Source: an uncultured Myxococcales bacterium
Lineage (GTDB): Bacteria > Myxococcota_A > UBA9042
Assembly (NCBI GenBank): GCA_903924465.1
Contig: CAIYBN010000057.1
Span: 59,556 to 123,555 of the forward strand
Direction of reading: 5' to 3'
Length of the DNA: 64,000 nucleotides
Made by a program: the position numbers and the translations under genes. The notes beneath the pieces are model-generated. The model was given only the letters and a program-made list of their open reading frames with translations, did no database searches and was not told where the DNA came from. Positions 25,044 to 34,237 of the stretch are shown here, one piece after another. How positions within the stretch are numbered: position 1 is the first letter of the stretch; the number at the start of each line of letters is the position of its first letter.

Positions 25044-26399
25044 CTACGCGGGCGAAAGCGGCTCGGGGTACTCGCCGGTAAAGCACGCGGTGCACCAGCC
25101 GTCGTTCTTGCCCGCGGCCTGCAACAGGCCTTCGGGACTCAGATAGCCGACTGAATCGCAGGTGATGAACGCGGCGATCTCGTCCAGCGTCTTGTTCGCC
25201 GCCAAAAGCTGGTCGCGGTCCGGCGTGTCGATGCCATACCAGCACGGCCACGCGGTCGGCGGGCTGGAAATGCGCAGGTGAATCTCGCGGGCGCCGGCTT
25301 CGCGCAACAAACCGATGATTTGCCGCGAGGTCGTGCCGCGCACCAGGCTGTCATCGACCACGACGATACTCTTGCCGGCGATGATTTCCTTCACCGGGCT
25401 CAATTTGCGCCGCACGCCGATTTCGCGCAGCGCAACCGTCGGCTGGATGAAGGTGCGACCGACGTAGTGGCTGCGGATGAGGCCCAATTCATACGGAATA
25501 CCCGACTCGCGCGCAAATCCAAGCGCTGCCGCAATGCCGCTGTCGGGCACCGGAATCACCACTTCCGCGCCTGGCGCCGGCGCTTCGCGTGCCAGCTGCG
25601 CGCCGAAGCGTTTGCGCGTCTCGTAGACCGTGTGGCCAAAGATGACGCTGTCCGGACGGGCGAAATAGACGTGTTCGAACACGCAGGCCTTGCGCCCCGG
25701 CAGTTTTTGCAACCGCAGGCTGCGGATGCCGCCTTGGCGCATGACCACGACTTCACCGGGCTCCACTTCGCGGACGAATTCGCCGCCGACCAGGTTGATC
25801 GCCGGCACTTCCGAGGCCGCCATCCACGCTTCGCCATGCGCGTCGCGACGAAAGCCCAGCGCCAGCGGGCGATAGCCATACGGGTCACGCACCGCCACGA
25901 CTTCGCGACCATCCGTCAGCAGCAGCGAATACGCGCCCTTCAGCATCGGCATGATCGCCAGCATCCGTTCGCCCAGACTGCCCTGCTGCCGCGCCAAAAG
26001 GTGCAGCACGACTTCCGTATCGGTGCCGGACGAGAACAACGCGCCTTCCGCGGCGAGCTTGGTGCGCAATTTCAGGGCGTTGACCAGGTTGCCGTTGTGC
26101 GCGACCGCGAGCGAGCCGACGGAAGTGTCGAGACAGATCGGCTGAGCATTGCGCAGCCGGCTCGCACCCGTCGTCGAGTAACGCACCTGGCCAATCGCCA
26201 TGATGCCGGGCAGGTTGGCGAGGGTCGATTCGTCGAAAATCTGCGCGACGTGGCCCATCGCGCGCTGCAGGAACACTTCCCCGCCCGGCGACGACGCGAT
26301 GCCCGCCGACTCCTGACCGCGATGCTGCAAGGCATGCAGGCCGATGGACGCGAGACGCGCCGCTTCCGGATGACCGAAGATGCCGAATACGCCGCACAT
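25044..26399 (-). CDS. purF: Amidophosphoribosyltransferase (PurF)
   Basis: 451 residues. The second residue is the catalytic Cys of the N-terminal nucleophile glutaminase (MCGVFGIFGH), followed by LHALQHRGQESAGI and AHNGNLVN. The C-terminal phosphoribosyltransferase domain has the PRPP motif VVVDDSLVRGTTS. It makes phosphoribosylamine, the first committed purine step, in the cytoplasm. AGGAGG lies just upstream of the ATG. The gene is 13 bp after purL and thus in its operon. Confidence 0.97.
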   Translation of the reverse strand: MCGVFGIFGHPEAARLASIGLHALQHRGQESAGIASSPGGEVFLQRAMGHVAQIFDESTLANLPGIMAIGQVRYSTTGASRLRNAQPICLDTSVGSLAVAHNGNLVNALKLRTKLAAEGALFSSGTDTEVVLHLLARQQGSLGERMLAIMPMLKGAYSLLLTDGREVVAVRDPYGYRPLALGFRRDAHGEAWMAASEVPAINLVGGEFVREVEPGEVVVMRQGGIRSLRLQKLPGRKACVFEHVYFARPDSVIFGHTVYETRKRFGAQLAREAPAPGAEVVIPVPDSGIAAALGFARESGIPYELGLIRSHYVGRTFIQPTVALREIGVRRKLSPVKEIIAGKSIVVVDDSLVRGTTSRQIIGLLREAGAREIHLRISSPPTAWPCWYGIDTPDRDQLLAANKTLDEIAAFITCDSVGYLSPEGLLQAAGKNDGWCTACFTGEYPEPLSPA

Positions 26400-26412
26400 G
26401 GTGGCCTCCTGG

Positions 26413-28641
26413 CTAGTTCTGCGAACCGAGGACAGCGCGTTCAAAACCGTGCTGCCAGGCGTCATTCAACTGCTGCACGGGCGCGGAAAGTCCGGCCAAC
26501 GCCACTTCTGTGCCACCGGTCGTGCCCAGCGTCACACACGGCACGTGCAAGGCGCGCGCCTTCTGCTGGATTTCCGACACGCATTCCGGCCGGACGCTGA
26601 CCAGAATCGACGCGCCGGTCTCGCCGAACAGCAATTCGTCGAGCCGCTTGCCCGGCACCGTCGGGAGCACGCAGTCCGCGCCAATCAGGTGCGGCAACGC
26701 GCATTCCGCCAGCGCAACGGCCAAGCCACCGTCCGACAAGTCGTGCGCGTTCAGCAGCAGGCCTTCCGCGATGAGCCCGCGGGTCAGCGCGCCCACCGCG
26801 CGCTCCGCGTGCAAGTCCACCGGCGACGGCGCACCGGCATGGCGACCCAGACGCGTGTGGGCAAACCGCGACGCACCCAGCGACGGGTTGAACTGGCCGA
26901 GCAGCAGAATCGCCGCGCCCGCTTCCGTGAATCCCTGCTGAATCGGCTTGACGCCCTTGGGCAGCTTGCCGACCGCGGCAATCATCGGCGTCGGCAGGAT
27001 GGATTCGTCATTGGTCGCGTTGTACAGCGAGACATTGCCGCTGACGACCGGGCAATCCAGCGCCTTGGCCGCTTCGCCCACGCCGCGCATCGCCTCGCGA
27101 ATCGCCCACATCACCTCGGGAATTTCCGGATTGCCCATGTTCAGGCAGTCCGTCAGACCCAGCGGCGCCGCGCCCACGCACGCGAGGTTGCGCACGCTTT
27201 CCGCGACCGCATAGGCACCGCACGCGTACGGATCGGCATGGCCATAGCGCTCGGTGCAGTCCGCTGACATCGCCAGCAGCGCGCCGTTCTCTTTCACCCG
27301 CAGCACCGCCGCATCCGCCTGCCCCGGCAGCACCGCCGTGTTCGTCCGCACGGAATGGTCGTACTGCTGCCAAATCCAGCGCTTGGACGCGATCTCCGGA
27401 TGCGCCATCAGCGCCAGCCAGTCCTCGGTCGTCGCCGCGTCTTCGAACTGCGGCAGCCGCCGGCGCTCCGCCAAGTCCGCCGGCTCGCGGCGCGGCCGGT
27501 CGTAACGCGGGCAATCGTCCACCACCGCGGCAATCGGCAAATCCAGCGCCACTTCGCCCTGGAACGTCGCGACCATGCGTCCAGAATCGGTCACTTGGCC
27601 GACCACCGCTGCTTCCAGTCCCCACTTCTTGCACACCGCCAGCACGTCCGCCTCGTGGCCCTGCTTGGCCACCAGCAGCATTCGCTCCTGACTTTCGGAC
27701 AGCATCATTTCATACGGCGTCAGGTTCGCCGCGCGCTGCGGCACCGCGTCGAGGTTCATTTCCATGCCCGCGCCCGCGCGCGACGCCATCTCAAAACTCG
27801 ACGACGTCAGCCCCGCCGCACCCATGTCCTGGATGCCAACCAGCCAGTCGTGCTGGAAAATCTCCATGCAGCATTCCAGCAGCAGCTTCTCGGTGAACGG
27901 GTCGCCCACTTGCACGGTCGGCCGCTTCTCTGCGCTCGTCTCGTCAAACGTCGCCGACGCCATGGTCGCACCGTGAATGCCATCGCGCCCGGTCGCGCTG
28001 CCGATGTAGAGCACCGGATTGCCGACGCCGCTGGCGTAGCCCAGGAAGATGCGGTCCTTGCGCACGATGCCCAGAGCAAACGCGTTGACCAGAATGTTGC
28101 CGTTGTAGCAAGCGTCAAAGCCGCAGTTGCCGCCGATCGTCGGTACGCCCATGCAGTTGCCGTAGCCGCCGATGCCGTGGACGACGCCGCTGACCAGCGT
28201 TTTGGTCTTGGGATGGCCGGGTTCGCCGAAGCGCAGCGCGTCCATGCACGCGATCGTGCGCGCGCCCATCGTGAAGACGTCGCGAAGGATGCCGCCGACG
28301 CCAGTCGCAGCGCCTTGAAACGGCTCGATAAACGACGGATGGTTGTGCGATTCCATCTTGAACGCCGCGCCCCAGACATTGCCTTCCGCGTCCGTGCCGA
28401 TGTCCACGATGCCGGCATTCTCGCCCGGACCCTGGATCACGGTCGGTCCGTCGGTCGGGAACAGGTGAAAATGCGCCCGCGACGACTTGTAGGCGCAGTG
28501 CTCCGACCACATCACGGAAAACACGCCCAGTTCCACGAGATTCGGCGGACGATTCAGGCGCCGCACAATCTCGGCGTACTCCTCGGGCGTCAACTTGTGG
28601 CGGGCAATGACATCATCGGGCAAGTGTTCGTGCGCAGGCAT
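26413..28641 (-). CDS. purL: Phosphoribosylformylglycinamidine synthase, large subunit (PurL)
   Basis: 742 residues, the size of the small-type PurL that works with separate PurQ and PurS. Motifs include EHCAYKSSR near the N-terminus, [40 protein letters not shown], and a second ATP-grasp-like/AIRS repeat with [16 protein letters not shown] near the C-terminus. It converts FGAR to FGAM with ammonia delivered by PurQ. GGAGG precedes the ATG. A 20-bp motif shared with purS lies at 28694-28713. Confidence 0.97.
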   Translation of the reverse strand: MPAHEHLPDDVIARHKLTPEEYAEIVRRLNRPPNLVELGVFSVMWSEHCAYKSSRAHFHLFPTDGPTVIQGPGENAGIVDIGTDAEGNVWGAAFKMESHNHPSFIEPFQGAATGVGGILRDVFTMGARTIACMDALRFGEPGHPKTKTLVSGVVHGIGGYGNCMGVPTIGGNCGFDACYNGNILVNAFALGIVRKDRIFLGYASGVGNPVLYIGSATGRDGIHGATMASATFDETSAEKRPTVQVGDPFTEKLLLECCMEIFQHDWLVGIQDMGAAGLTSSSFEMASRAGAGMEMNLDAVPQRAANLTPYEMMLSESQERMLLVAKQGHEADVLAVCKKWGLEAAVVGQVTDSGRMVATFQGEVALDLPIAAVVDDCPRYDRPRREPADLAERRRLPQFEDAATTEDWLALMAHPEIASKRWIWQQYDHSVRTNTAVLPGQADAAVLRVKENGALLAMSADCTERYGHADPYACGAYAVAESVRNLACVGAAPLGLTDCLNMGNPEIPEVMWAIREAMRGVGEAAKALDCPVVSGNVSLYNATNDESILPTPMIAAVGKLPKGVKPIQQGFTEAGAAILLLGQFNPSLGASRFAHTRLGRHAGAPSPVDLHAERAVGALTRGLIAEGLLLNAHDLSDGGLAVALAECALPHLIGADCVLPTVPGKRLDELLFGETGASILVSVRPECVSEIQQKARALHVPCVTLGTTGGTEVALAGLSAPVQQLNDAWQHGFERAVLGSQN

Positions 28642-28693
28642 GGGACCTCCGGCGGGAAGGGCCCGGAGTGTCTGCGATCGCCGTTGCGGAAGG

Positions 28694-28713
28694 CAAACGA
28701 CAATTGCGCAACG
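28694..28713 (-). promoter_or_regulatory. Candidate pur operator, copy 1 (purL-purF)
   Basis: CAAACGACAATTGCGCAACG on the plus strand lies 53 bp upstream of the purL start. It matches 18 of 20 bases with the motif upstream of purS, in the same orientation relative to the gene. The core includes the palindrome TTGCGCAA. It may be a purine repressor site or part of a shared promoter. Confidence 0.5.
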
Positions 28714-28714
28714 G

Positions 28715-28758
28715 TCAATACGGCGCGGTGGCGTCGGCTGGCATCCCGACATCTACCC
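28715..28758. repeat. 44-bp direct repeat, copy 1
   Basis: Identical in all 44 bases to 28831-28874. On the minus strand it spells the last 14 codons and stop of the neighbouring lipoprotein gene ([13 protein letters not shown] then TGA), but here it is not attached to a gene. The period between copies is 116 bp. Confidence 0.9.
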
Positions 28759-28830
28759 GGCAAGCGCGCGAGTCGGCGAAGACATGGAGCCGACTGCCGC
28801 TCGCGCGCGCGGCAGCGACCGATTTCTGGA

Positions 28831-28874
28831 TCAATACGGCGCGGTGGCGTCGGCTGGCATCCCGACATCTACCC
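28831..28874. repeat. 44-bp direct repeat, copy 2 (3' end of lipoprotein gene)
   Basis: Second, exact copy, forming the 3' end of the gene at 28831-29313 including its stop codon. Confidence 0.9.
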
Positions 28875-29313
28875 AGTCGTTATACACGTTGATCGCGTCG
28901 TTCAAGTGCACAGGCGCGCTCACCATCAGGCCAATCCCGACCGCGTAAGCCACCAGCCCGGCGCCCAGCAGCGTGAAACCGAGGCTGGGATCGCCGTTGT
29001 GATTCGCCGCGCTGCTGGTCAGCCCGACGCCAACGCCCATCGGCACCGCGCTCGCCAGGCCGATGATCAGGCCGCCGAGCAGGCGATTGTGAAAAGTCTC
29101 CGCATATTCCATCGCCAGCGCGTGCGGCGCCACGGCTTCCACCGCACCGTTGTTCAGCAGCCCCACGGGATAATGCCGACCATCGCGCACCAGCACCTGA
29201 TTGCCCAACTCCACGATCTGCGTGACGCGCGGGCTCCGCCGCGGTTCGTAAGTGCTCGCGCACGCTGCGTTCAGCAACGCCAACAGCGTCAACGCGATCA
29301 GGACCTTGCGCAT
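28831..29313 (-). CDS. Small lipoprotein with two membrane segments
   Basis: 160 residues: signal peptide and lipobox (LLNAACAS), a short beta-rich part (QIVELGNQVLVRDGRHYPVGLL), then two hydrophobic Gly-rich stretches (LLGGLIIGLASAVPMGVGVG and GFTLLGAGLVAYAVGIGLMV). No recognised family. The ATG at 29313 has GGAGGT 7 nt upstream. Divergent from the aldehyde dehydrogenase gene with 96 bp between the starts, so the two may share a control region. Its last 44 bp are duplicated downstream. Confidence 0.7.
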   Translation of the reverse strand: MRKVLIALTLLALLNAACASTYEPRRSPRVTQIVELGNQVLVRDGRHYPVGLLNNGAVEAVAPHALAMEYAETFHNRLLGGLIIGLASAVPMGVGVGLTSSAANHNGDPSLGFTLLGAGLVAYAVGIGLMVSAPVHLNDAINVYNDWVDVGMPADATAPY

Positions 29314-29409
29314 CCGGGATACCTCCGAGGCCACAATCTGCCACCGCGCCGCACGCACGTCCACTGCCCACGGGAGCGCAAGCGCGCTATCCTGCCGGTC
29401 GGAGGTGTC

Positions 29410-30828
29410 ATGCACACGTTTTCATCGTTGATCGGCGGGCAGGAAGTCGCGGGCGGAGCGCTGCATCTGGTGCGCGATCCGTACACCGCGGATGTCGTCG
29501 GCAGCGTGCTCGAGGCGACGCGGGATCACGTCGAACAGGCGCTCGCCTTGGGCCAGACCGCTGAACGCGACGCCGCGGCGCTGTCGGCTTGGAAGCGCCG
29601 GGAAATTCTCCAGCGACTGCAACAGCTGATGGCGCTGAACGAACTCGAACTGGCGCAATTGATTCAGCGCGAGGCTGGTAAGCCGATTGCCTTGGCGCGG
29701 GCGGAAGTGCGCCGGGCGACGGACACGCTGGCGCTGACGGCGGCAGAAGTGGCCCGGACCGGCGATCTGCTGGATCTCGGACTTGCGGAGCCCGGGCAAG
29801 GTCGCTGGGGTCTGGTGCGGCGCTTTCCACGCGGCTTGGTCAGCGCCATCACGCCGTTCAATTTTCCCTTGAATCTGGTCGTTCACAAGCTGGCGCCGGC
29901 GATCGCCGCGGGCTGTCCCATCGTGCTGAAGCCGTCGCCGCTCGCACCGCTGTCGAGTTTTCGTCTGGCGCAACTGGCGCTGGAAGCGGGGCTGCCGGAG
30001 CCGATGATGTCCGTGCTGATGCCGCCTCTGGCGCATCTGGCGCCGCTGGTGAGCGATCCGCGGGTGAAAATCTTGTCGTTTACCGGCAGCGCGGAAGTGG
30101 GTTGGCAATTGAAACGGCAGGCGCTGCGTCAGGAGGTTCTGCTGGAGCTGGGCGGCAACGCGGCGGCGATCGTATGCGCCGACGCGGATCTGGATCGCGC
30201 GGTCAGCCGGGTGACGATCGGCGGCTTCGCCTATGCCGGACAGTCGTGCATTTCCGTGCAGCGCGTGCTGATCCACCAGAGCATTGCCGAGGATTTTGCC
30301 GCCCGACTCGGCGCGCACGTTCAATCCCAGCCGCTGCTGGGCGATCCGGCCGACGAAGCGACGCTCTGCGGTCCAGTTATCAACCGCACGGCTGCCCAGC
30401 GGCTTCGCCTCTGGCTGAACGAGGCGACAGACGCGGGCGCGCAAGTGCTTTGCGGCGGTGACTGGGAAGGCCACATGCTGCAGCCGACGGTGCTGATGAA
30501 TGTGCCGGAAACCTGCAAAATCGCTGCGGAAGAAGCATTCGGACCGGTGATTTGTCTGGAGACGTTTGATACCGTGGACAATGCCATTGCCCAGGTCAAT
30601 GCGTCGCGCTTCGGGCTACAGACCGGGCTGTTCACGCACGATATCCGCACGATTTGGCGGGCGTTCGAGCAAATTCAGGTCGGCGCGCTGGTTCATGACG
30701 ATGTGCCGACGTTTCGCGCCGATCAGGCACCGTACGGCGGCGTCAAGGATTCAGGCGTGGGTCGCGAAGGGCCGCGTTCGACGATCGAGGCCTACACCGA
30801 GCCGCGGATGTTGGTGCTGCGGACGTGA
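29410..30828 (+). CDS. Aldehyde dehydrogenase family protein
   Basis: 472 residues. Motifs: ITPFNFPLNLVVHKLAPAIA (cofactor pocket), GCPIVLKPS, FTGSAEVGW, catalytic Glu in ELGGNAAAIV and catalytic Cys in AGQSCISVQR, with EEAFGPVICL and GLQTGLFT near the C-terminus. It should oxidise an aldehyde with NAD(P)+ in the cytoplasm; the substrate (glyceraldehyde-3-phosphate-, lactaldehyde- or semialdehyde-type) is not determined. GGAGGT ends 3 nt before the ATG. It ends 3 bp from the convergent purQ. Confidence 0.92.
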   Translation: MHTFSSLIGGQEVAGGALHLVRDPYTADVVGSVLEATRDHVEQALALGQTAERDAAALSAWKRREILQRLQQLMALNELELAQLIQREAGKPIALARAEVRRATDTLALTAAEVARTGDLLDLGLAEPGQGRWGLVRRFPRGLVSAITPFNFPLNLVVHKLAPAIAAGCPIVLKPSPLAPLSSFRLAQLALEAGLPEPMMSVLMPPLAHLAPLVSDPRVKILSFTGSAEVGWQLKRQALRQEVLLELGGNAAAIVCADADLDRAVSRVTIGGFAYAGQSCISVQRVLIHQSIAEDFAARLGAHVQSQPLLGDPADEATLCGPVINRTAAQRLRLWLNEATDAGAQVLCGGDWEGHMLQPTVLMNVPETCKIAAEEAFGPVICLETFDTVDNAIAQVNASRFGLQTGLFTHDIRTIWRAFEQIQVGALVHDDVPTFRADQAPYGGVKDSGVGREGPRSTIEAYTEPRMLVLRT

Positions 30829-30831
30829 AGT

Positions 30832-31527
30832 TCAGCCGCGGACGAATTCGACCAGCGAAGTGAGCATCGTCCGGCCATCCGTACCGCCCAGCAGCGCCTC
30901 GATGGCACGTTCCGGATGCGGCATCAGTCCGATCACGTTGCCGCCAGCGTTGCTGACACCCGCGATGTTGCGCGCGGCGCCGTTGGGATTGGCATGATGC
31001 GTCGCTTCGCCGTGCGCGTCGACGTAGCGCAGGACGAGTTGCCCATCGCGCTCCATCTGATCGAGCGTCGCCACGTCCGCGGTGAAGTTTCCTTCCATGT
31101 GCGCGACCGGCATCGTGTACGTGCTGCGCAGCGGTAAATTCGCCGTCAGTGGACTCTTGTGGCTGTCCACCCGCAACGTCACGTTTTTGCAAACAAAGCT
31201 CAATTCCTTGTTGCGCAACAGCGCGCCCGGCAAGAGGCGAGATTCCGTGAGGATTTGAAAGCCATTGCAGATGCCGACGATGGCGCCGCCCTGCGCGGCG
31301 AATCGCTTGGTCGCGGCCATGATCGGCGAATGCGCCGCGATCGCGCCGCAACGCAGGTAATCGCCGTAGGAAAATCCCCCGGGAACGATAATCAAGCTCG
31401 TATCTTCAGGAAGTTGCGTATCGCCGTGCCACACCAGGCTGGTGTCGCAGCCGAGCACGGAGCCGAAGGCGTACGTGCAGTCGTGGTCGCAGTTGGAACC
31501 TGGAAATTGCAGGACTGAGACGCGCAT
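30832..31527 (-). CDS. purQ: Phosphoribosylformylglycinamidine synthase, glutaminase subunit (PurQ)
   Basis: 231 residues, normal length. Class I glutaminase triad: Cys87 in GICNGFQ, His204 and Glu206 in MPHPERA. The N-terminus (VLQFPGSNCDHD) and VPGGFSYGDYLRCGAIAA are characteristic. It releases ammonia from glutamine for PurL. purS lies 48 bp upstream in the same direction, so purS-purQ form an operon separate from purL-purF. Confidence 0.97.
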   Translation of the reverse strand: MRVSVLQFPGSNCDHDCTYAFGSVLGCDTSLVWHGDTQLPEDTSLIIVPGGFSYGDYLRCGAIAAHSPIMAATKRFAAQGGAIVGICNGFQILTESRLLPGALLRNKELSFVCKNVTLRVDSHKSPLTANLPLRSTYTMPVAHMEGNFTADVATLDQMERDGQLVLRYVDAHGEATHHANPNGAARNIAGVSNAGGNVIGLMPHPERAIEALLGGTDGRTMLTSLVEFVRG

Positions 31528-31575
31528 GAGTTCCGCCTGTCGCTTGAGGAATTCGCTTGGACCGTCGGTCTGTGC

Positions 31576-31821
31576 CTAGTCCAGCCACTCGATCTGGAAA
31601 TCTTCGACGATCGGATTGGCCAGCAAATCCTTCGCCATTTTACGCACCTGCAGCTCAGCCGCGCCGCGCTCCAGGCCATCCTGCAAGGTCAGATCGACGA
31701 TGCGGCCGACGCGCACGTCTTCCACACCGCCAAAGTGCAGCGAAGACAGGGCATGGGCCACCGCGCGCCCCTGCGGATCGAGGATTTCTGGGCGGGGAAG
31801 AACGATGACGCGGGCACGCAT
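31576..31821 (-). CDS. purS: Phosphoribosylformylglycinamidine synthase subunit PurS
   Basis: 81 residues, the expected size. The sequence RPEILDPQGRAVAHALSSL is the conserved PurS start and the ending VEDFQIEWLD is also typical. PurS forms the bridge between PurL and PurQ. The ATG at 31821 has GAGG 5 nt upstream. First gene of purS-purQ. Confidence 0.92.
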   Translation of the reverse strand: MRARVIVLPRPEILDPQGRAVAHALSSLHFGGVEDVRVGRIVDLTLQDGLERGAAELQVRKMAKDLLANPIVEDFQIEWLD

Positions 31822-31888
31822 GGACGCCTCGGGCAAGTGCGGCGAAGGACCGCGGGCGCGAAGGATGGTCGATTGCGGCGCATTTGGC

Positions 31889-31908
31889 CAAGCGACATTT
31901 GCGCAACG
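31889..31908 (-). promoter_or_regulatory. Candidate pur operator, copy 2 (purS-purQ)
   Basis: CAAGCGACATTTGCGCAACG on the plus strand lies 68 bp upstream of the purS start and matches the site upstream of purL in 18 of 20 bases. The gene-free stretch 31822-32143 holds only this site and the repeat element at 32005-32143. Confidence 0.5.
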
Positions 31909-32004
31909 AGCACGACGCGATGAAGCGTTCGGCGGTTGTGTGCGTTCAACGCCTCGGCGACAATGGCTGCGTCCAGCGTCGCCTTGTGCCCTGAACAGGA
32001 GTCC

Positions 32005-32143
32005 AAACATGTTGACCTATTTCGGACACCAAATCTTTTCGGTCAGACCTGTTGCATTTCGGACTGGGACCGCGAGCGTGCACCTTCGGTCGCACGCCGC
32101 GGATCGAAGACGTTCGGCCTCGAACTGCGGTCGGAGTGTGCGG
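32005..32143 (+). repeat. 139-bp structured intergenic element, copy A
   Basis: First of three alignable copies. Shared blocks are CTTTTCGGTCAGACCTG, CATTTCGGACTGGGACCGCG, GCACGCCGCGGATCG and GGTCGGAGTGT. A hairpin at 32071-32102 pairs CCGCG-GCGTGC-ACC with GGT-GCACGC-CGCGG around a TTC loop, with single-base bulges. The element ends directly before the ATG of the DUF4349 lipoprotein gene and supplies its CGGAG ribosome-binding sequence. Confidence 0.85.
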
Positions 32144-33463
32144 ATGCGCTTGCAAACCCGCCTGATCCCGCTTCTTCTCGCCCTCACTGGGCTGACTGTG
32201 CTGTCGTGCAGTGCGGCGCGTTCAGAAATGGCTGCGCCGCAATATGAAGAACGCTATGAGGCGGAGCAACCAGCGGCGTATGCCCAGTCCGAGTCGACGG
32301 CGTCGCGTGGCAGCTATGCCCGCGGGGATGCCGTGCTTGCCGCCGAGCCGATGCGAGCCCCAGCGCCGCAGCCCCGCGTCGCCGCCGTTCCGGTTTCGAT
32401 GTCGAGCAAGAAAGCCTATGAGTTTAGCGACAGCAGTCTCGGCGGATCGGCCAACGCCAAGACGAGCCAGCACAGCCAGCCAACGCCGCCGCAACCGCCG
32501 ACCCAGCAACAGGAAGCCAAGCATGCACCGTCGGTCATCTACCAGGGCTACCTGAAGCTGCGGGTCCGGCGGACACTGGAGGCGATCGACGCGGCAACGA
32601 AGGCGGCGATTGAAGGCGGCGGCTACGTGCAGATGCAGAGCGCGTCGACGCTGATTGTCCGCATGCCTGCGACGGATTTTGACGCGGCGATGCTGAAATT
32701 TGCCAACCTGGGCGAAGTCCTGCAGCGGCAGATTCAGGCCGTCGACGTGACCAAGCAGGTGACCGATCTGGACGCGCGGCTGGCGGTGGCGGTGCAATCG
32801 CGGGCGCGGCTGCTGGAGCTGCTGAAGACCGTCAAGGACGTCGAGGAGCGCCTGCAGATTCTGGAGGAAATCAAACGTCTGACCGAGCAGATTGAGACGA
32901 TGCAGTCGTCGTTGGCCACGCTGCGAAACCTCACGAATTACTTCACGATTACCATTGATTTTGAATCGCTGGTGGCCGCGGGTGCCGTGACTTCGCATGC
33001 CTCGCCGTTTGACTGGGTGCGCAACCTGGTGGCGCATCGCGTGACGCTGAACGACGGCCACGAGAAGGTCCACATGGCGCTGCCCGCCGGATTCGTGCGC
33101 TTCGACGACAGTTGGGTGCTCTTTGGCGACACGGGCGCGTGGCGCGCGCAGGCGTCGGACACGTCCATGTTGCGCGCGGCGTACGTGCCGAATGATCCCA
33201 AAGGCGACGCGCTGTTCTGGGCCAAGGCTGTGGAATTCGAGATGGATGGCCGTGACGAGGCACTCGTCGAGTCCTCGCGCCAGGGCAAGCTGGAAGTCCG
33301 CGTGTTCAAGAACAAGGACGCAAAGCCCCGCTGGTGGCTGATCGGCACGATGGCGGTCGACGACCGCGCGTGGGTCGTCGAAGCGTTCTTCCCCGATGAA
33401 GCGGCGTACAAAGCCCACGCCGCCGCCGTACTTTCGGCGCTGACCACCTTTGGAACGGACTAG
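32144..33463 (+). CDS. DUF4349-like lipoprotein
   Basis: 439 residues: signal peptide and lipobox (TVLSCS), a Pro/Gln/Ala-rich linker to about residue 125, then a DUF4349-like core: a beta strand (YQGYLKLRVR), a conserved segment (VTKQVTDLDARLAVA), a coiled coil (LLELLKTVKDVEERLQILEEIKRL) and a strand (NLTNYFTITIDFE). A further ~150-residue domain follows with aromatic-rich strands. DUF4349 proteins are envelope proteins of unknown role. The start codon is set by the repeat element's CGGAG. A smaller paralogue follows 2 bp after the stop. Confidence 0.75.
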   Translation: MRLQTRLIPLLLALTGLTVLSCSAARSEMAAPQYEERYEAEQPAAYAQSESTASRGSYARGDAVLAAEPMRAPAPQPRVAAVPVSMSSKKAYEFSDSSLGGSANAKTSQHSQPTPPQPPTQQQEAKHAPSVIYQGYLKLRVRRTLEAIDAATKAAIEGGGYVQMQSASTLIVRMPATDFDAAMLKFANLGEVLQRQIQAVDVTKQVTDLDARLAVAVQSRARLLELLKTVKDVEERLQILEEIKRLTEQIETMQSSLATLRNLTNYFTITIDFESLVAAGAVTSHASPFDWVRNLVAHRVTLNDGHEKVHMALPAGFVRFDDSWVLFGDTGAWRAQASDTSMLRAAYVPNDPKGDALFWAKAVEFEMDGRDEALVESSRQGKLEVRVFKNKDAKPRWWLIGTMAVDDRAWVVEAFFPDEAAYKAHAAAVLSALTTFGTD

Positions 33464-33465
33464 CC

Positions 33466-34101
33466 ATGCGGACATTTCTGCTCTTGCTGTGTTTTCTTCC
33501 GAGCGCGCTGCTGGCCGCCGAGCCGGTGCCCTTGGCTGGGCATCCAACGCGCACGGACGAAGGTGAACGTGGCGCGCGACAGACGGCGATTGACGCGACG
33601 CTGGCGCTCAAGGTGGCGCACCCGGATCAGGTGCGCCGACAGGTGCTGGAACTGACCAAACAGGCGGGCGGGTATCCGACTTTGGTCTCCGATGGTCGCC
33701 TGGACCTGCGCGTTCCGCCGCAACAAGTCGAGGCCTTGCTCACGCAGTTCAGCCAAACAGGGCTGGTACTCGGGCGCACGTTGCAGCGCAGCGATCGCAC
33801 CGAGGTGATCGCCGATTTGCAGGCCCGACTGCGGACCAAGCGCGATATTTTCCAACGTCTGCGCGCCTTTCTGGACGACTCGAACGTTGCCGCCACACTG
33901 AAGGTCGAGCGCTCCATGACCGCATTGGTGAGCGATCTGGAACGATTGCGCAGCGAACTGGAGGTCGAGGAGGCCAACGTCCGCAATGCCTCGGTGCGCA
34001 TCACGTTCCAATTTCATCAGGAACGCCGCGTCGACCAGGTCATCTCGCCGTTTGCGTGGCTCAATACCTTGGATCTTGAACAGTTTTTGGGGGCATTTTA
34101 G
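33466..34101 (+). CDS. Second DUF4349-like exported protein
   Basis: 211 residues with a cleavable signal peptide (LLLLCFLPSALLAAE). The core (IDATLALKVAHPDQVRRQVLELTKQAGGY, RLDLRVPPQQVEALL, a coiled coil ERSMTALVSDLERLRSELE, and VRITFQFHQE) has the same plan as the preceding protein. The 2-bp spacing suggests the two products act together, perhaps as a complex in the periplasm. Its stop codon TAG forms the first bases of repeat copy B. Confidence 0.75.
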   Translation: MRTFLLLLCFLPSALLAAEPVPLAGHPTRTDEGERGARQTAIDATLALKVAHPDQVRRQVLELTKQAGGYPTLVSDGRLDLRVPPQQVEALLTQFSQTGLVLGRTLQRSDRTEVIADLQARLRTKRDIFQRLRAFLDDSNVAATLKVERSMTALVSDLERLRSELEVEEANVRNASVRITFQFHQERRVDQVISPFAWLNTLDLEQFLGAF

Positions 34102-34237
34102 ACATGCCGACCCATGATGGACACCAAGACTTTTCGGTCAGACCTGGAGCATCTCGGACTTGGACCGCGAGCGCGCACCTCCGGTGGCACGCCGCGGATC
34201 GTGCACGTTTGATCGCGAACTTCGCTCGGAGTGTATC
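34099..34237 (+). repeat. 139-bp structured intergenic element, copy B
   Basis: Begins inside the stop codon of the upstream gene and ends directly before the next ATG, so it fills the whole space. It keeps the hairpin (CCGCG-GCGCGC-ACC / GGT-GCACGC-CGCGG) with one C-A mismatch and a TCC loop. It provides CTCGGAG as ribosome-binding sequence to the gene at 34238. Confidence 0.85.

Noticed and set aside
28590..28868. Minus-strand frame running through the first 44-bp repeat copy
   Set aside because: Arg/Cys-rich, overlaps the start of purL in another frame and lies across the duplication; no independent support.
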